Shown here piece by piece: positions 1 through 8,206 of a stretch of 18,187 bases of DNA. The notes beneath the pieces are model-generated. The model had not been told where the DNA came from, did not search any database, and was given only the letters and a program-made list of their open reading frames with translations. The first letter of the stretch is position 1. Each line of letters begins with the position of its first letter. The stretch spans positions 4,022 to 22,208 of the forward strand of contig MGTN01000133.1 of NCBI GenBank assembly GCA_001799475.1, read 5' to 3'. Origin of the DNA: Desulfovibrionales bacterium GWA2_65_9 (GTDB lineage: Bacteria > Desulfobacterota > Desulfovibrionia > Desulfovibrionales > Desulfovibrionaceae). Position numbers and translations under genes: made by a program.

Positions 1-312
1 CTGGGCGCGGTGAACATCATCGGCAACGGCCTGCGCGACGTGGGCTACGTCCTGGAGAAGAAGCTCGACAGCATCACCGCCATGACCCCGGAAAGCGTGG
101 AGAAAAACCGCGCCAAGGCCGCCCTGATCGCCGAGAAGCTGGGGCCCATCGTGCGCGAGGTGTTGGCGGTGTTCCGCGACCAGCCAACGGTTGCCCAGCC
201 AACGGTTGCCCAGCCAACGGTTGCCCAGCCTGCTGCGGCCCCGGCGCCCGGCGAGGTCCAGGCGCCCGACGCCCCCGGCTCCACGCCTCCGGGCCCGGCA
301 GCCAAGCCCTAG
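1..312 (+). CDS. small single-pass membrane protein, C-terminal part (5' end outside window)
   Basis: The reading frame is open from base 1, so the true start lies upstream; the GTG at 10 is internal. The visible 103 residues begin just after what should be the membrane segment. They contain a conserved block with GYVLEKKLDSI, then IAEKLGPIVREVL, followed by a Pro/Ala-rich tail. This block closely matches the C-terminal half of the protein at 2415-3005, including near-identical DNA over about 39 bases (38-76 versus 2763-2801), so the two are paralogues. The tail carries a perfect PTVAQ x3 repeat that the second copy lacks. The function is not recognised. The gene lies 120 bp upstream of the GT-C-like gene on the same strand, so it may be co-transcribed with it. 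Confidence 0.75.
   Translation: MGAVNIIGNGLRDVGYVLEKKLDSITAMTPESVEKNRAKAALIAEKLGPIVREVLAVFRDQPTVAQPTVAQPTVAQPAAAPAPGEVQAPDAPGSTPPGPAAKP
181..225 (+). repeat. three perfect 15-bp tandem repeats (PTVAQ x3)
   Basis: The unit cagccaacggttgcc occurs three times without mismatch. Being a multiple of three, it keeps the frame and encodes PTVAQ three times in the Pro-rich tail of the upstream small membrane protein. Perfect identity suggests recent slippage expansion. Confidence 0.9.
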
Positions 313-432
313 TGCGCGTCTTTGGGGCATTTCCGGCTGGCCGCTTGGCCTTGGGCGAAGCGTGAGTGCTCGGCAGTGGGGCGCGGCAACGGCCAGAACC
401 TGTGCCGCCTGTATGTGCTGTGAGGGGTTCCA

Positions 433-2403
433 GTGAAGTTCTTTCGCAATGCCGCCAGCCTGCTGGCCGAAATGTCGGGGCTCGTGCCTGTGCTCGCCGC
501 GTACGCGGCCCTGGTGCATTTCCATCCGCAGCTGGGCCTGGCGCCCCTGCTCTACATGGCCTATGCTGCGGCCTTCATCCTCCTGCCCGCCTATGCCTGT
601 GCCCTGCTCCTGCCGCAAAAGGATCTGGGGCTCGCCGAGCGCGTCTGCCTGGGCTTTCCCCTCAGCCAGGCGCTGCTCTTCCTGCTGGCCTGGGGCGGCT
701 CGCGGCTGGGCCTTTCCTGGTGGGGGGCGCTTGGTCTGCCAGCCCTGGGCCTCTTCGGGCTGTGTGATCTCTCCCGCGCGCGCAGCCAGGGGCAGCGCAG
801 CGAACCGTTCTTCCTCATCGCCACTGCCGCCATCACCACGCTCTCCCTGATCCTGTGCTTCCGCTATTTTCTCCAGGCCGCGCTTCCGGGAGAAGGGGCG
901 GAAGTCTTCACGTATGGCGACGACTCCTTTGTGACGATGGGAACCTTTTCGGCCGTCAAGAGCTTGCTCTCCGGGGGGCCTTTCATGGAGGGCCGATTCG
1001 GCGACATCCCCTTTCCATACCACATCATGCTGCAGGCGAACAACGGCGTGGCGCATCTGGTGACCGGCATCCATCCTCTTCCCTTGCAGCTGTATCTGTA
1101 CCCGGTGCTCCACTGGTTCCTGCTGGCCGGGGCTGTGGTGGCCGGAGCCAGGCGCTTCGCCGGATTCGACCGGACGGCGGTGGTTCTCGCCGCGTGCCTC
1201 CTGCTCTATGCCTCGGGGTTTCTCTTCGAGGCCACGCCCTGGTTCCAGATGTACGGGACGTTTCACACCTATTTCTACAGTCTGCCGGGGAGCATCCTCC
1301 TGGGGATGCTGCTTTTCGGCGTTCTTTCGCAGCGCCTGGCGGGATTCCCAGGGGCCTATTTCAGCCTGCTTTTTTTTGCCGTGTGCGCCGCCAAGGGCGT
1401 TCCCCTGGTCCTGGTGCCGCTCTCGCTCCTGCCCGTGCTGGCCTATCGCCTGTGCCAGCGCAAGCTTGGCCTGGCAGACCTGAAGGTCACTGTGGGCGTT
1501 GTGCTCTCCGGCCTGGTCCTGCGGCTGATTGAATACACCTCCTTGGGGCAGCTGCAACTGAAGAAGTTCAACGTCTTGAACAGCGCCCTTGAACTCTCTG
1601 CCAATGCCTTGGAATACGTTCCTTTTGTGCTGCTTGTCGGTCTTGTCGCAATGTCGAATCGGCTGACGAAGCATGAATTGCTGAAAAGCAGGCAGTACAT
1701 CATTTTCGTCGCAGCCATGTTTGTTGTGTGCATGACCCTGACGAGAACGGTCGATTTCGTTGGCGGGCAGCAGTATTTCTTTTGGTACTTCAGGATTTTT
1801 TTGCTCATTCTTATTGCAAGTTACTGCGGGTATGCGCTTAAGCTGCGCAAAAGAACCGTCCGGTTGGCTGTTGTTGCCGTTGTGACGGCCAGCGTTTCCG
1901 TATTTCTGTATTCCCAGTATCAAATGATAATCCATGAAACCGTTGAGAAAGATTTTTCCTTGAACAAGAACGAGTCCAAGGGGCTCCTGTGGGCATACGA
2001 TCATCTGGATCACCGCGCGCGCATTATCACCAACGGGGCCTACAGCCGGTATGAGCGCAACGGCAATCTGGAAATCGGCGGCCCCGTCAACTACCTTGCC
2101 GTGTCTGGGTTGAGCGGCTATGCGTGGCCCTATCCTTGGCTGCCGGACGACATCCGCAGGATCGTCGACCCCAGGTTGGCGGTGGTGAACGCCTTCTGGA
2201 AGGCCACCTCCGTCGAGGAGCAACAGCGCCTGCTGGCGGACATTCCTGTAGATTATCTCTTCGTGCGCAAGCGCGAGGACCGTGGCCTGGACTACACCGG
2301 CCTGGCCGGAGTCCGGCGCGTCTATTCCAACGAGGATTTCGACATTTATGCATTGTGGGGCACTGCCCCGCAGAACGAGCGGACCGCAGACCGCGCTTTA
2401 TAA
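433..2403 (+). CDS. multi-span membrane protein resembling GT-C glycosyltransferases
   Basis: The product is 656 residues. It starts at GTG 433, chosen because a GAGGGG Shine-Dalgarno sequence sits at 422-427 with no better ATG nearby. Roughly the first 485 residues are hydrophobic with a dozen or more likely membrane segments; the last 150 or so are a soluble domain. A loop near residues 161-164 reads YGDD, followed by a long extracytoplasmic-type loop. Acidic residues in the first large loop are a hallmark of polyprenyl-phosphate-sugar-dependent GT-C enzymes. The C-terminal domain ends with DYLFVRK...GVRRVYSNEDFDIYAL, a pattern familiar from large GT-C-like membrane proteins that modify cell-surface glycans or proteins. 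The substrate cannot be told. The segment about 1600-1980 is visibly more AT-rich than the rest. It is followed after 11 bp by the small membrane protein gene, so an operon is likely. The family call is inferred from architecture rather than from a specific recognised domain. Confidence 0.65.
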   Translation: MKFFRNAASLLAEMSGLVPVLAAYAALVHFHPQLGLAPLLYMAYAAAFILLPAYACALLLPQKDLGLAERVCLGFPLSQALLFLLAWGGSRLGLSWWGALGLPALGLFGLCDLSRARSQGQRSEPFFLIATAAITTLSLILCFRYFLQAALPGEGAEVFTYGDDSFVTMGTFSAVKSLLSGGPFMEGRFGDIPFPYHIMLQANNGVAHLVTGIHPLPLQLYLYPVLHWFLLAGAVVAGARRFAGFDRTAVVLAACLLLYASGFLFEATPWFQMYGTFHTYFYSLPGSILLGMLLFGVLSQRLAGFPGAYFSLLFFAVCAAKGVPLVLVPLSLLPVLAYRLCQRKLGLADLKVTVGVVLSGLVLRLIEYTSLGQLQLKKFNVLNSALELSANALEYVPFVLLVGLVAMSNRLTKHELLKSRQYIIFVAAMFVVCMTLTRTVDFVGGQQYFFWYFRIFLLILIASYCGYALKLRKRTVRLAVVAVVTASVSVFLYSQYQMIIHETVEKDFSLNKNESKGLLWAYDHLDHRARIITNGAYSRYERNGNLEIGGPVNYLAVSGLSGYAWPYPWLPDDIRRIVDPRLAVVNAFWKATSVEEQQRLLADIPVDYLFVRKREDRGLDYTGLAGVRRVYSNEDFDIYALWGTAPQNERTADRAL

Positions 2404-2414
2404 AGGTGCAGCAT

Positions 2415-3005
2415 ATGGATACGCAAGACAGGCTGGCCCGCGTCCTGGGCCTTGAGTACAACGTCAGCGTGCACAAATCGGGCGGTCGGTACCTGTTCTT
2501 CATCCGCGAACTCGGCCTGCGCCATGCGGATGCATCCTTGGAGCGCGGCTATGCCGAGATGCAGGCCCTGAAGGACGAGTGGCTCCGCGGCCTGGCAGCC
2601 GAGGGCCTGTGGGACTGGATCGTGGAGCCGGGCGAACGCGCCGTTGCAACAACGCAGGCCGCCCCTGGACCGCTGCGCAAGCTGCTGCCATTCTTCATCA
2701 AGCTTAGCTGCGTCAGCTTCGTGCTGCTTGTGCTCGTGGCCTTTATCTCCAGCGCCCTGCGCGAGGTCGGCTACGGCCTGGAGAAGAAGCTCGACAGCAT
2801 CGTGCTCATGAGCCCGGACAAGGTCGAGCAGCATCGCGGCAAGGCCCGCGCCATCGCCGAGAAGCTGCGGCCCATCGTGCTTGAAATTCTGGGCGCGTTT
2901 GAGGCCGGGTCGCAGGTTTCGGGCTTGGCTCCCGGCCAGGCCAACGCCACCGCTCCAAGCGCACCGGCCACTGCGGTCGGCGCGGCGGGTCCAGGCAAAC
3001 CCTAG
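2415..3005 (+). CDS. small single-pass membrane protein of unknown function, paralogue of the protein at 1-312
   Basis: The product is 196 residues from ATG 2415, with an AAGGTG ribosome-binding site at 2403-2408. Residues 1-75 form a soluble domain (VSVHKSGGRYLFFIREL, then a helix rich in charged residues). Residues 76-90 are a linker, about 91-113 a strongly hydrophobic membrane helix, 114-162 an amphipathic helical block (GYGLEKKLDSI, IAEKLRPIVLEIL), and 163-196 a Pro/Ala/Gly tail. The post-membrane block is shared with the truncated protein at the window start. The larger frame open upstream of 2415 overlaps the GT-C-like gene and is not the real start. Its position 11 bp behind the GT-C-like gene suggests an accessory subunit or anchor for that enzyme; this is inference only. 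Confidence 0.75.
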   Translation: MDTQDRLARVLGLEYNVSVHKSGGRYLFFIRELGLRHADASLERGYAEMQALKDEWLRGLAAEGLWDWIVEPGERAVATTQAAPGPLRKLLPFFIKLSCVSFVLLVLVAFISSALREVGYGLEKKLDSIVLMSPDKVEQHRGKARAIAEKLRPIVLEILGAFEAGSQVSGLAPGQANATAPSAPATAVGAAGPGKP

Positions 3006-3087
3006 CGCCCCAGCCCGCGCAGCAAGACGACGCGCCCTTCCGGGGCGTCCAGGAACATGTCGCGGAGCCAGGCGCACCGCAACGCAG

Positions 3088-3125
3088 AACCGCCCACCCA
3101 AGGCTTGTCCAGGGGGGGGGCGGTT
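3088..3125. terminator. possible hairpin terminator between convergent genes, containing a G9 tract
   Basis: AACCGCCC (3088-3095) pairs with GGGCGGTT (3118-3125), with a 22-nt loop that includes most of a run of nine G (3112-3120). On the plus strand it is followed by TTCGTTTG, a weak T-rich tail. It lies between the ends of the convergent gene at 2415 and the glycogen phosphorylase gene, where a shared terminator would be expected. Confidence 0.35.
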
Positions 3126-3159
3126 TCGTTTGCCTTGTGCCGGAGCCGGTTTCGCCAGC

Positions 3160-5676
<2,517 letters not shown>

Positions 5677-5755
5677 GGCGACCTCGGGGCGGGTGCGGTT
5701 GAAAGGTTTTACAAAAGATACTTAGTTTTTGCCCGCGTTTCCGGGAAAATGCAAG

Positions 5756-5768
5756 CGCCCAGAGGGCG
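5756..5768. other. short perfect hairpin in the divergent intergenic region
   Basis: CGCCC-AGA-GGGCG forms a 5-bp stem with a 3-nt loop, about 80 bases upstream of the glycogen phosphorylase start and 45 bases upstream of the promoter facing the other way. The adjacent bases 5769-5782 are AT-rich. It could lie in the phosphorylase leader; no clear -35/-10 pair for that gene could be chosen. Confidence 0.3.
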
Positions 5769-5812
5769 AATATATGTATAACACGCGCAGGGGCGTGGGC
5801 TGAACGCCGGGC

Positions 5813-5840
5813 TTGACGGACGCGCGGACTTCCGTATTAT
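5813..5840 (+). promoter_or_regulatory. sigma-70-type promoter of the YeeE/YedE selenoprotein operon
   Basis: TTGACG (5813-5818) and TATTAT (5835-5840) are separated by 16 bp and match the sigma-70 consensus at five of six positions each. They lie about 46 bases upstream of the first start codon, with transcription expected to begin near 5847 inside the palindromic element described next. Confidence 0.65.
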
Positions 5841-5844
5841 GTGT

Positions 5845-5867
5845 ATACCCCTCTCCGGTATGCATAC
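5845..5867 (+). promoter_or_regulatory. candidate repressor operator: ATACC-N7-GGTAT plus overlapping GTATGCATAC palindrome
   Basis: ATACC (5845-5849) and GGTAT (5857-5861) form an inverted repeat around a C/T-rich centre, and GTATGCATAC (5858-5867) is a perfect 10-bp palindrome. The element starts 5 bases after the -10 box, covering the expected transcription start, where repressor binding would block initiation. The ATACC...GGTAT arrangement resembles operators of the CsoR/CstR family (copper or persulfide sensors). No such regulator gene is in the window, so the assignment is inference. Confidence 0.4.
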
Positions 5868-5886
5868 TTTAGCAGGAGGATTTCAC

Positions 5887-6435
5887 ATGACAGCAAGCAC
5901 ACGCGCAAAACCCTGGAACCCGTACATCGCGGGGGCGCTGGCCGGCCTCTTGCTGGTGCTCTCGGTGTGGATCACGGGAAAGTATTTCGGCGCCTCCACA
6001 ACGTTCGTGCGTGCTGCGGGCATGGTCGAGCAGACCGTGGCCGCCGAGCGCGTGGCGGCGATGCCCTACTTCAAGAAGGAGGCGCCCAAGGTCGACTGGC
6101 AGTGGATGTTCGTGGTCGGCATCGTGCTCGGCTCGTGCGCGGCGTCGGTCGCCAGCGGCACCTTCCGCGTCCAGGCCGTGCCCGACCGCTTTGCCGCGCG
6201 CTTCGGGCCAGGCACAGGCAAACGCTTCGGCGTGGCCTTTCTTGGCGGCGCGGTGGCCATGTTCGGGGCGCGCCTGGCCGATGGCTGACCCAGCGGTCAT
6301 GGGCTGAGCGGGTCGCTTCAGCTGGCTGCGAGCGGGTATGTGGCGCTCATCTGTTTCTTCATCGGCGGGATCATCGTGGCCCGTCTGCTTTACGGCAAGG
6401 CTGCCGACAGCGGCAGCGCAAGCGTGGGGAGGTAG
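5887..6435 (+). CDS. YeeE/YedE-type membrane transporter, N-terminal half, probable selenoprotein (Sec134 at TGA 6286-6288)
   Basis: The product is 182 residues if the in-frame TGA at 6286-6288 is read as selenocysteine; it would be only 133 residues otherwise. ATG 5887 is preceded by a strong AGGAGG (5874-5879). The sequence up to the TGA matches the first half of two-gene YeeE/YedE (DUF395-like) proteins: NPYIAGALAGLLLVLSVW, GASTTFVR, VDWQWMFVVGI, FGARLADG. After the TGA the same frame continues the family motif PSGHGLSG, then a membrane helix (about 143-170), ending at TAG 6433. Relatives read GCPSGHGLSG here, so TGA replaces the conserved Cys. YeeE/YedE proteins move thiosulfate or other reduced sulfur, or selenium species, using membrane-embedded Cys. 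Likely membrane segments are 12-34, 75-95, 113-131 and 143-170. The stop lies 3 bp before the next gene. A nonsense mutation or sequencing error is the alternative, but the intact frame, exact Cys position, SECIS-like hairpin and tight spacing favour selenocysteine. Confidence 0.85.
6302..6323 (+). promoter_or_regulatory. candidate bacterial SECIS element (stem-loop directing Sec insertion at UGA 6286)
   Basis: Bases 6303-6310 (GCUGAGCG) pair with 6314-6322 (CGCUUCAGC) as 8 base pairs with one bulged U (6317 or 6318), plus an outer G-U pair (6302/6323). The apical loop is GGU (6311-6313). The loop begins 22 nt after the UGA, inside the 16-37 nt range known for bacterial SECIS elements, and starts with G as the SelB-recognised loop does. 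In E. coli fdhF the loop is GGUC with a bulged U nearby, on the 5' arm rather than the 3' arm as here. Confidence 0.75.
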
Positions 6436-6438
6436 CGC

Positions 6439-6963
6439 ATGGAGCTCATCTTCGGACTCATCACCGGCGTGCTTTTCGGCATCCTGCTGCAACGCTCGGA
6501 GGTCATCCGCTACGACCGCCAGTTGGGCGCGCTGCTTTTGCAAGACATGACCATCGTCAAGTTCATGCTGACCACCATCCTGGTGGGCATGGTGGGCGTG
6601 TATCTCTTGGTGGACCTGGGCCTGGCCAAGCTGGCCGTCAAGCCGCTGATCCTGGGCGGCACGGTGCTGGGCGGGCTGATCTTCGGCGCGGGCTGGGGGC
6701 TGCTGGGCTACTGTCCGGGCACCTCTGGCGGGGCCCTGGGCGAGGGCCGCCTGGACGCCCTGGCGGGCATCGCCGGGATGCTGGTGGGCGCGGGCCTGTT
6801 CGCCGAGGCCTACCCCCTGCTCAAGACCACGGTGCTGACCTGGGGCGACTATGGCAAGCTGACCCTGCCGCAGCTCATGGGCCAGCACCGCTGGGTGCTC
6901 ATCCCCTGGTTCTGCGTGCTCGGATACGCGTTTTTGCGCTGGCTGCACAAGCGCGGGCTGTAA
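6439..6963 (+). CDS. YeeE/YedE-type membrane transporter, C-terminal half
   Basis: The product is 174 residues from ATG 6439, with GGGGAGG (6426-6432) inside the 3' end of the preceding gene. Four or five membrane segments are visible. The family's second motif is intact with cysteine: GLLGYCPGTSGGALGEGR near residue 90. Together with the preceding gene it rebuilds the two pseudo-symmetric halves of YeeE/YedE, each contributing one redox motif to the pore: selenocysteine in GUPSGHGLSG in the first and Cys in GYCPGT here. Only 3 bp separate the genes, so translational coupling is likely. The substrate is probably a reduced sulfur or selenium species, by family. There is no fused sulfurtransferase and no tusA-like gene beside it. 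Confidence 0.85.
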   Translation: MELIFGLITGVLFGILLQRSEVIRYDRQLGALLLQDMTIVKFMLTTILVGMVGVYLLVDLGLAKLAVKPLILGGTVLGGLIFGAGWGLLGYCPGTSGGALGEGRLDALAGIAGMLVGAGLFAEAYPLLKTTVLTWGDYGKLTLPQLMGQHRWVLIPWFCVLGYAFLRWLHKRGL

Positions 6964-7017
6964 CGGCCGGTCTCAAAAACCGTCTTGTGCCCCCCGGCGT
7001 TGTCTGTTCCTCGTCGT

Positions 7018-7077
7018 GAACCGATCAGGGGCCAGGGAGAGTACGCATGCGGTACAGCCCTGGCCCCGGAGCGGTTC
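7018..7077. other. long intergenic hairpin
   Basis: GGGGCCAGGG (7028-7037) and CCCTGGCCCC (7058-7067) are a perfect 10-bp inverted repeat. An inner GTAC/GTAC pairing (7041-7044, 7052-7055) and an outer GAACCG/CGGTTC pairing (7018-7023, 7072-7077) make a roughly 60-nt structure. There is no T-run, so it is not a standard terminator. It could be a processed 3' end of the YeeE/YedE mRNA or part of a small RNA ending at the terminator at 7140. I see no gene in 6964-7316. Confidence 0.5.
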
Positions 7078-7139
7078 TCTTCTCGCCTGGGAACATAATC
7101 CAGCTTTGGGAAACAGGCCCGTAAGGCCTCATAAGCAAA

Positions 7140-7175
7140 CGCCGCCGGGGGATGCTCCTGGCGGCGGTTTTGTCT
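7140..7175 (+). terminator. rho-independent terminator
   Basis: CGCCGCCGGGGG (7140-7151) pairs with CTCCTGGCGGCG (7155-7166) through 12 positions including two G-U pairs, with a 3-nt loop, followed by TTTTGTCTTT. It would end the YeeE/YedE transcript or a separate RNA starting in the 180 bp before it. A further small hairpin, AGGCC-CGTAA-GGCCT, lies at 7115-7129. Confidence 0.8.
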
Positions 7176-7273
7176 TTGGAAGCGTCGGCTAGTGTCGCGT
7201 CCTCGAAGAAGGTGCTTATTAAAGGTGTAGACCGAAGGGCATTTTAAGGAAAGAACCTAAATGATTCCAGCAA

Positions 7274-7313
7274 TGCGTTGGCATACTTCGTATGCACTAA
7301 TTTCGAGAACGCA
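7274..7313. other. nested inverted repeat downstream of the PilZ gene
   Basis: GCATAC-TTC-GTATGC (7281-7295) is a perfect 6-bp hairpin, nested inside TGCGTT (7274-7279) / AACGCA (7308-7313). It starts right after the stop of the minus-strand PilZ gene. No T-run follows on either strand. It might act as a 3' stabilising structure; otherwise nothing is recognised in 7176-7316. Confidence 0.35.
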
Positions 7314-7316
7314 ACA

Positions 7317-8099
7317 CTAGTGGTCCAGGAACTCCAGCAGGCCGCCGACATAGTTCTGCAGTTGCTCCAGGGTCTCGGGGGTCATGTCCACGAACTGCGC
7401 CCCGATGTGCAGCAGGCCTTTCTCGGCCACCACGCGGCGCAGCACGATGGGCACGACGATGGGCAGGCTGCAGCCCATCTCGCAGTTCAGGACGAGCCGG
7501 TCGCCCACCAGGGCCGCGCGCAGGGGCGTCTTCAGGTCGGCCTTGGCCGTGAACTGGCAGCCGGTGAGGGTCAGGTCCTGGACCATGACCTTCTGCTCGC
7601 CGTATTTGCCGTTCAGGGTGCCGGGCAGGTTGACGCTCACGCGCGCGTCGTGGCGCAGCACGATGCGTTCCAGGCTTTCCGGGAAGGCCAGGAACAAAAG
7701 CGAGGCGGGGTTGGTGATGCGGTTCAGGATCTGGGTGCGGAAGCCGAAGACCATGCCGCGCGCCGCATGCTGGGCCAGCAGGCTGATGCCTCCGGCGGCC
7801 TGGGCCAGAACATCCTGGGGCAGTCGGCCCAGCACGATGAGAAACGAAAAGGGTTCGTAGCCCACCACCTTGGCCTCGTACTTTTTGCCCAGGGTGGGGA
7901 AATGCAGGGTCAGCGGGCCGCCGATGTTGACGTCCAGGTGTACGCCCGGCAGGCGCTCGATGCGCCGGGCCTCCTCCGGCTTGCCCGGGGCGGGGCGTTT
8001 CGCGGGCTTGGCCGGTTCGGCTACAGGCTCAGCGGGCTTGGCTGGTTCGGCTGGAGTTTGCGTGGGCTCGGTCGGCTTGGCTGAAGGTTGGTCGCTCAT
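7317..8099 (-). CDS. PilZ-domain c-di-GMP-binding protein, YcgR-like
   Basis: The product is 260 residues from ATG 8099. A longer frame runs to 8195, but those codons cover the upstream repeats. Residues 1-45 are a disordered Ala/Pro/Lys/Glu-rich leader. Residues 50-145 look like the YcgR N-terminal barrel (LTLHFPTLGKKYEAKVVGYEPFSFLIV). Residues 146-256 are a PilZ domain with the RxxxR motif (RHDAR, 149-153) and the second motif DLTLTG (175-180), a Thr variant of D/N-x-S-x-x-G. These motifs bind cyclic di-GMP; YcgR relatives then act on the flagellar motor or other targets. No flagellar genes are nearby, so the output is unknown. It lies 107 bp downstream of the PHP gene on the same strand. 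Only a weak ribosome-binding site is visible (GAGCGAGCAG). Confidence 0.85.
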   Translation of the reverse strand: MSDQPSAKPTEPTQTPAEPAKPAEPVAEPAKPAKRPAPGKPEEARRIERLPGVHLDVNIGGPLTLHFPTLGKKYEAKVVGYEPFSFLIVLGRLPQDVLAQAAGGISLLAQHAARGMVFGFRTQILNRITNPASLLFLAFPESLERIVLRHDARVSVNLPGTLNGKYGEQKVMVQDLTLTGCQFTAKADLKTPLRAALVGDRLVLNCEMGCSLPIVVPIVLRRVVAEKGLLHIGAQFVDMTPETLEQLQNYVGGLLEFLDH

Positions 8100-8119
8100 G
8101 ATCTGCTCGCTCGCGTTTT

Positions 8120-8155
8120 CGGGTTGGCGAAAATGACTGCGGGTTGGCGAAAATG
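8120..8155. repeat. two 16-bp direct repeats with 20-bp period upstream of the PilZ gene
   Basis: CGGGTTGGCGAAAATG occurs identically at 8120-8135 and 8140-8155, separated by ACTG. The nearer copy lies 20 bases ahead of the PilZ gene start. A 20-bp period is about two DNA turns, as expected for a protein binding tandem sites on one face. A simple recent duplication is also possible. Confidence 0.7.
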
Positions 8156-8206
8156 GCCTGCGCCAAAACTCGCGGGGAAATCGCCCGGCTGGCAAGGCCG
8201 CAGGAA

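Noticed and set aside
3002..3058. Minus-strand frame ending MFLDAPEGRVVLLRGLGR downstream of the phosphorylase
   Set aside because: It looked like the tail of a lost gene, but only about 18 residues are visible, they form part of a long shadow frame, and no family is recognised.
6289..6313. Alternative hairpin starting directly after the TGA (GACCC/GGGTC, loop with GGTC)
   Set aside because: Its apical loop would be about 6 nt from the UGA, too close for a bacterial SECIS, and it competes with the better-placed hairpin at 6302-6323.
7261..7320. 19-codon plus-strand frame starting at ATG 7261 behind AAGGAA
   Set aside because: It is too short, has no motif, and its sequence is mostly the nested inverted repeat at 7274-7313.
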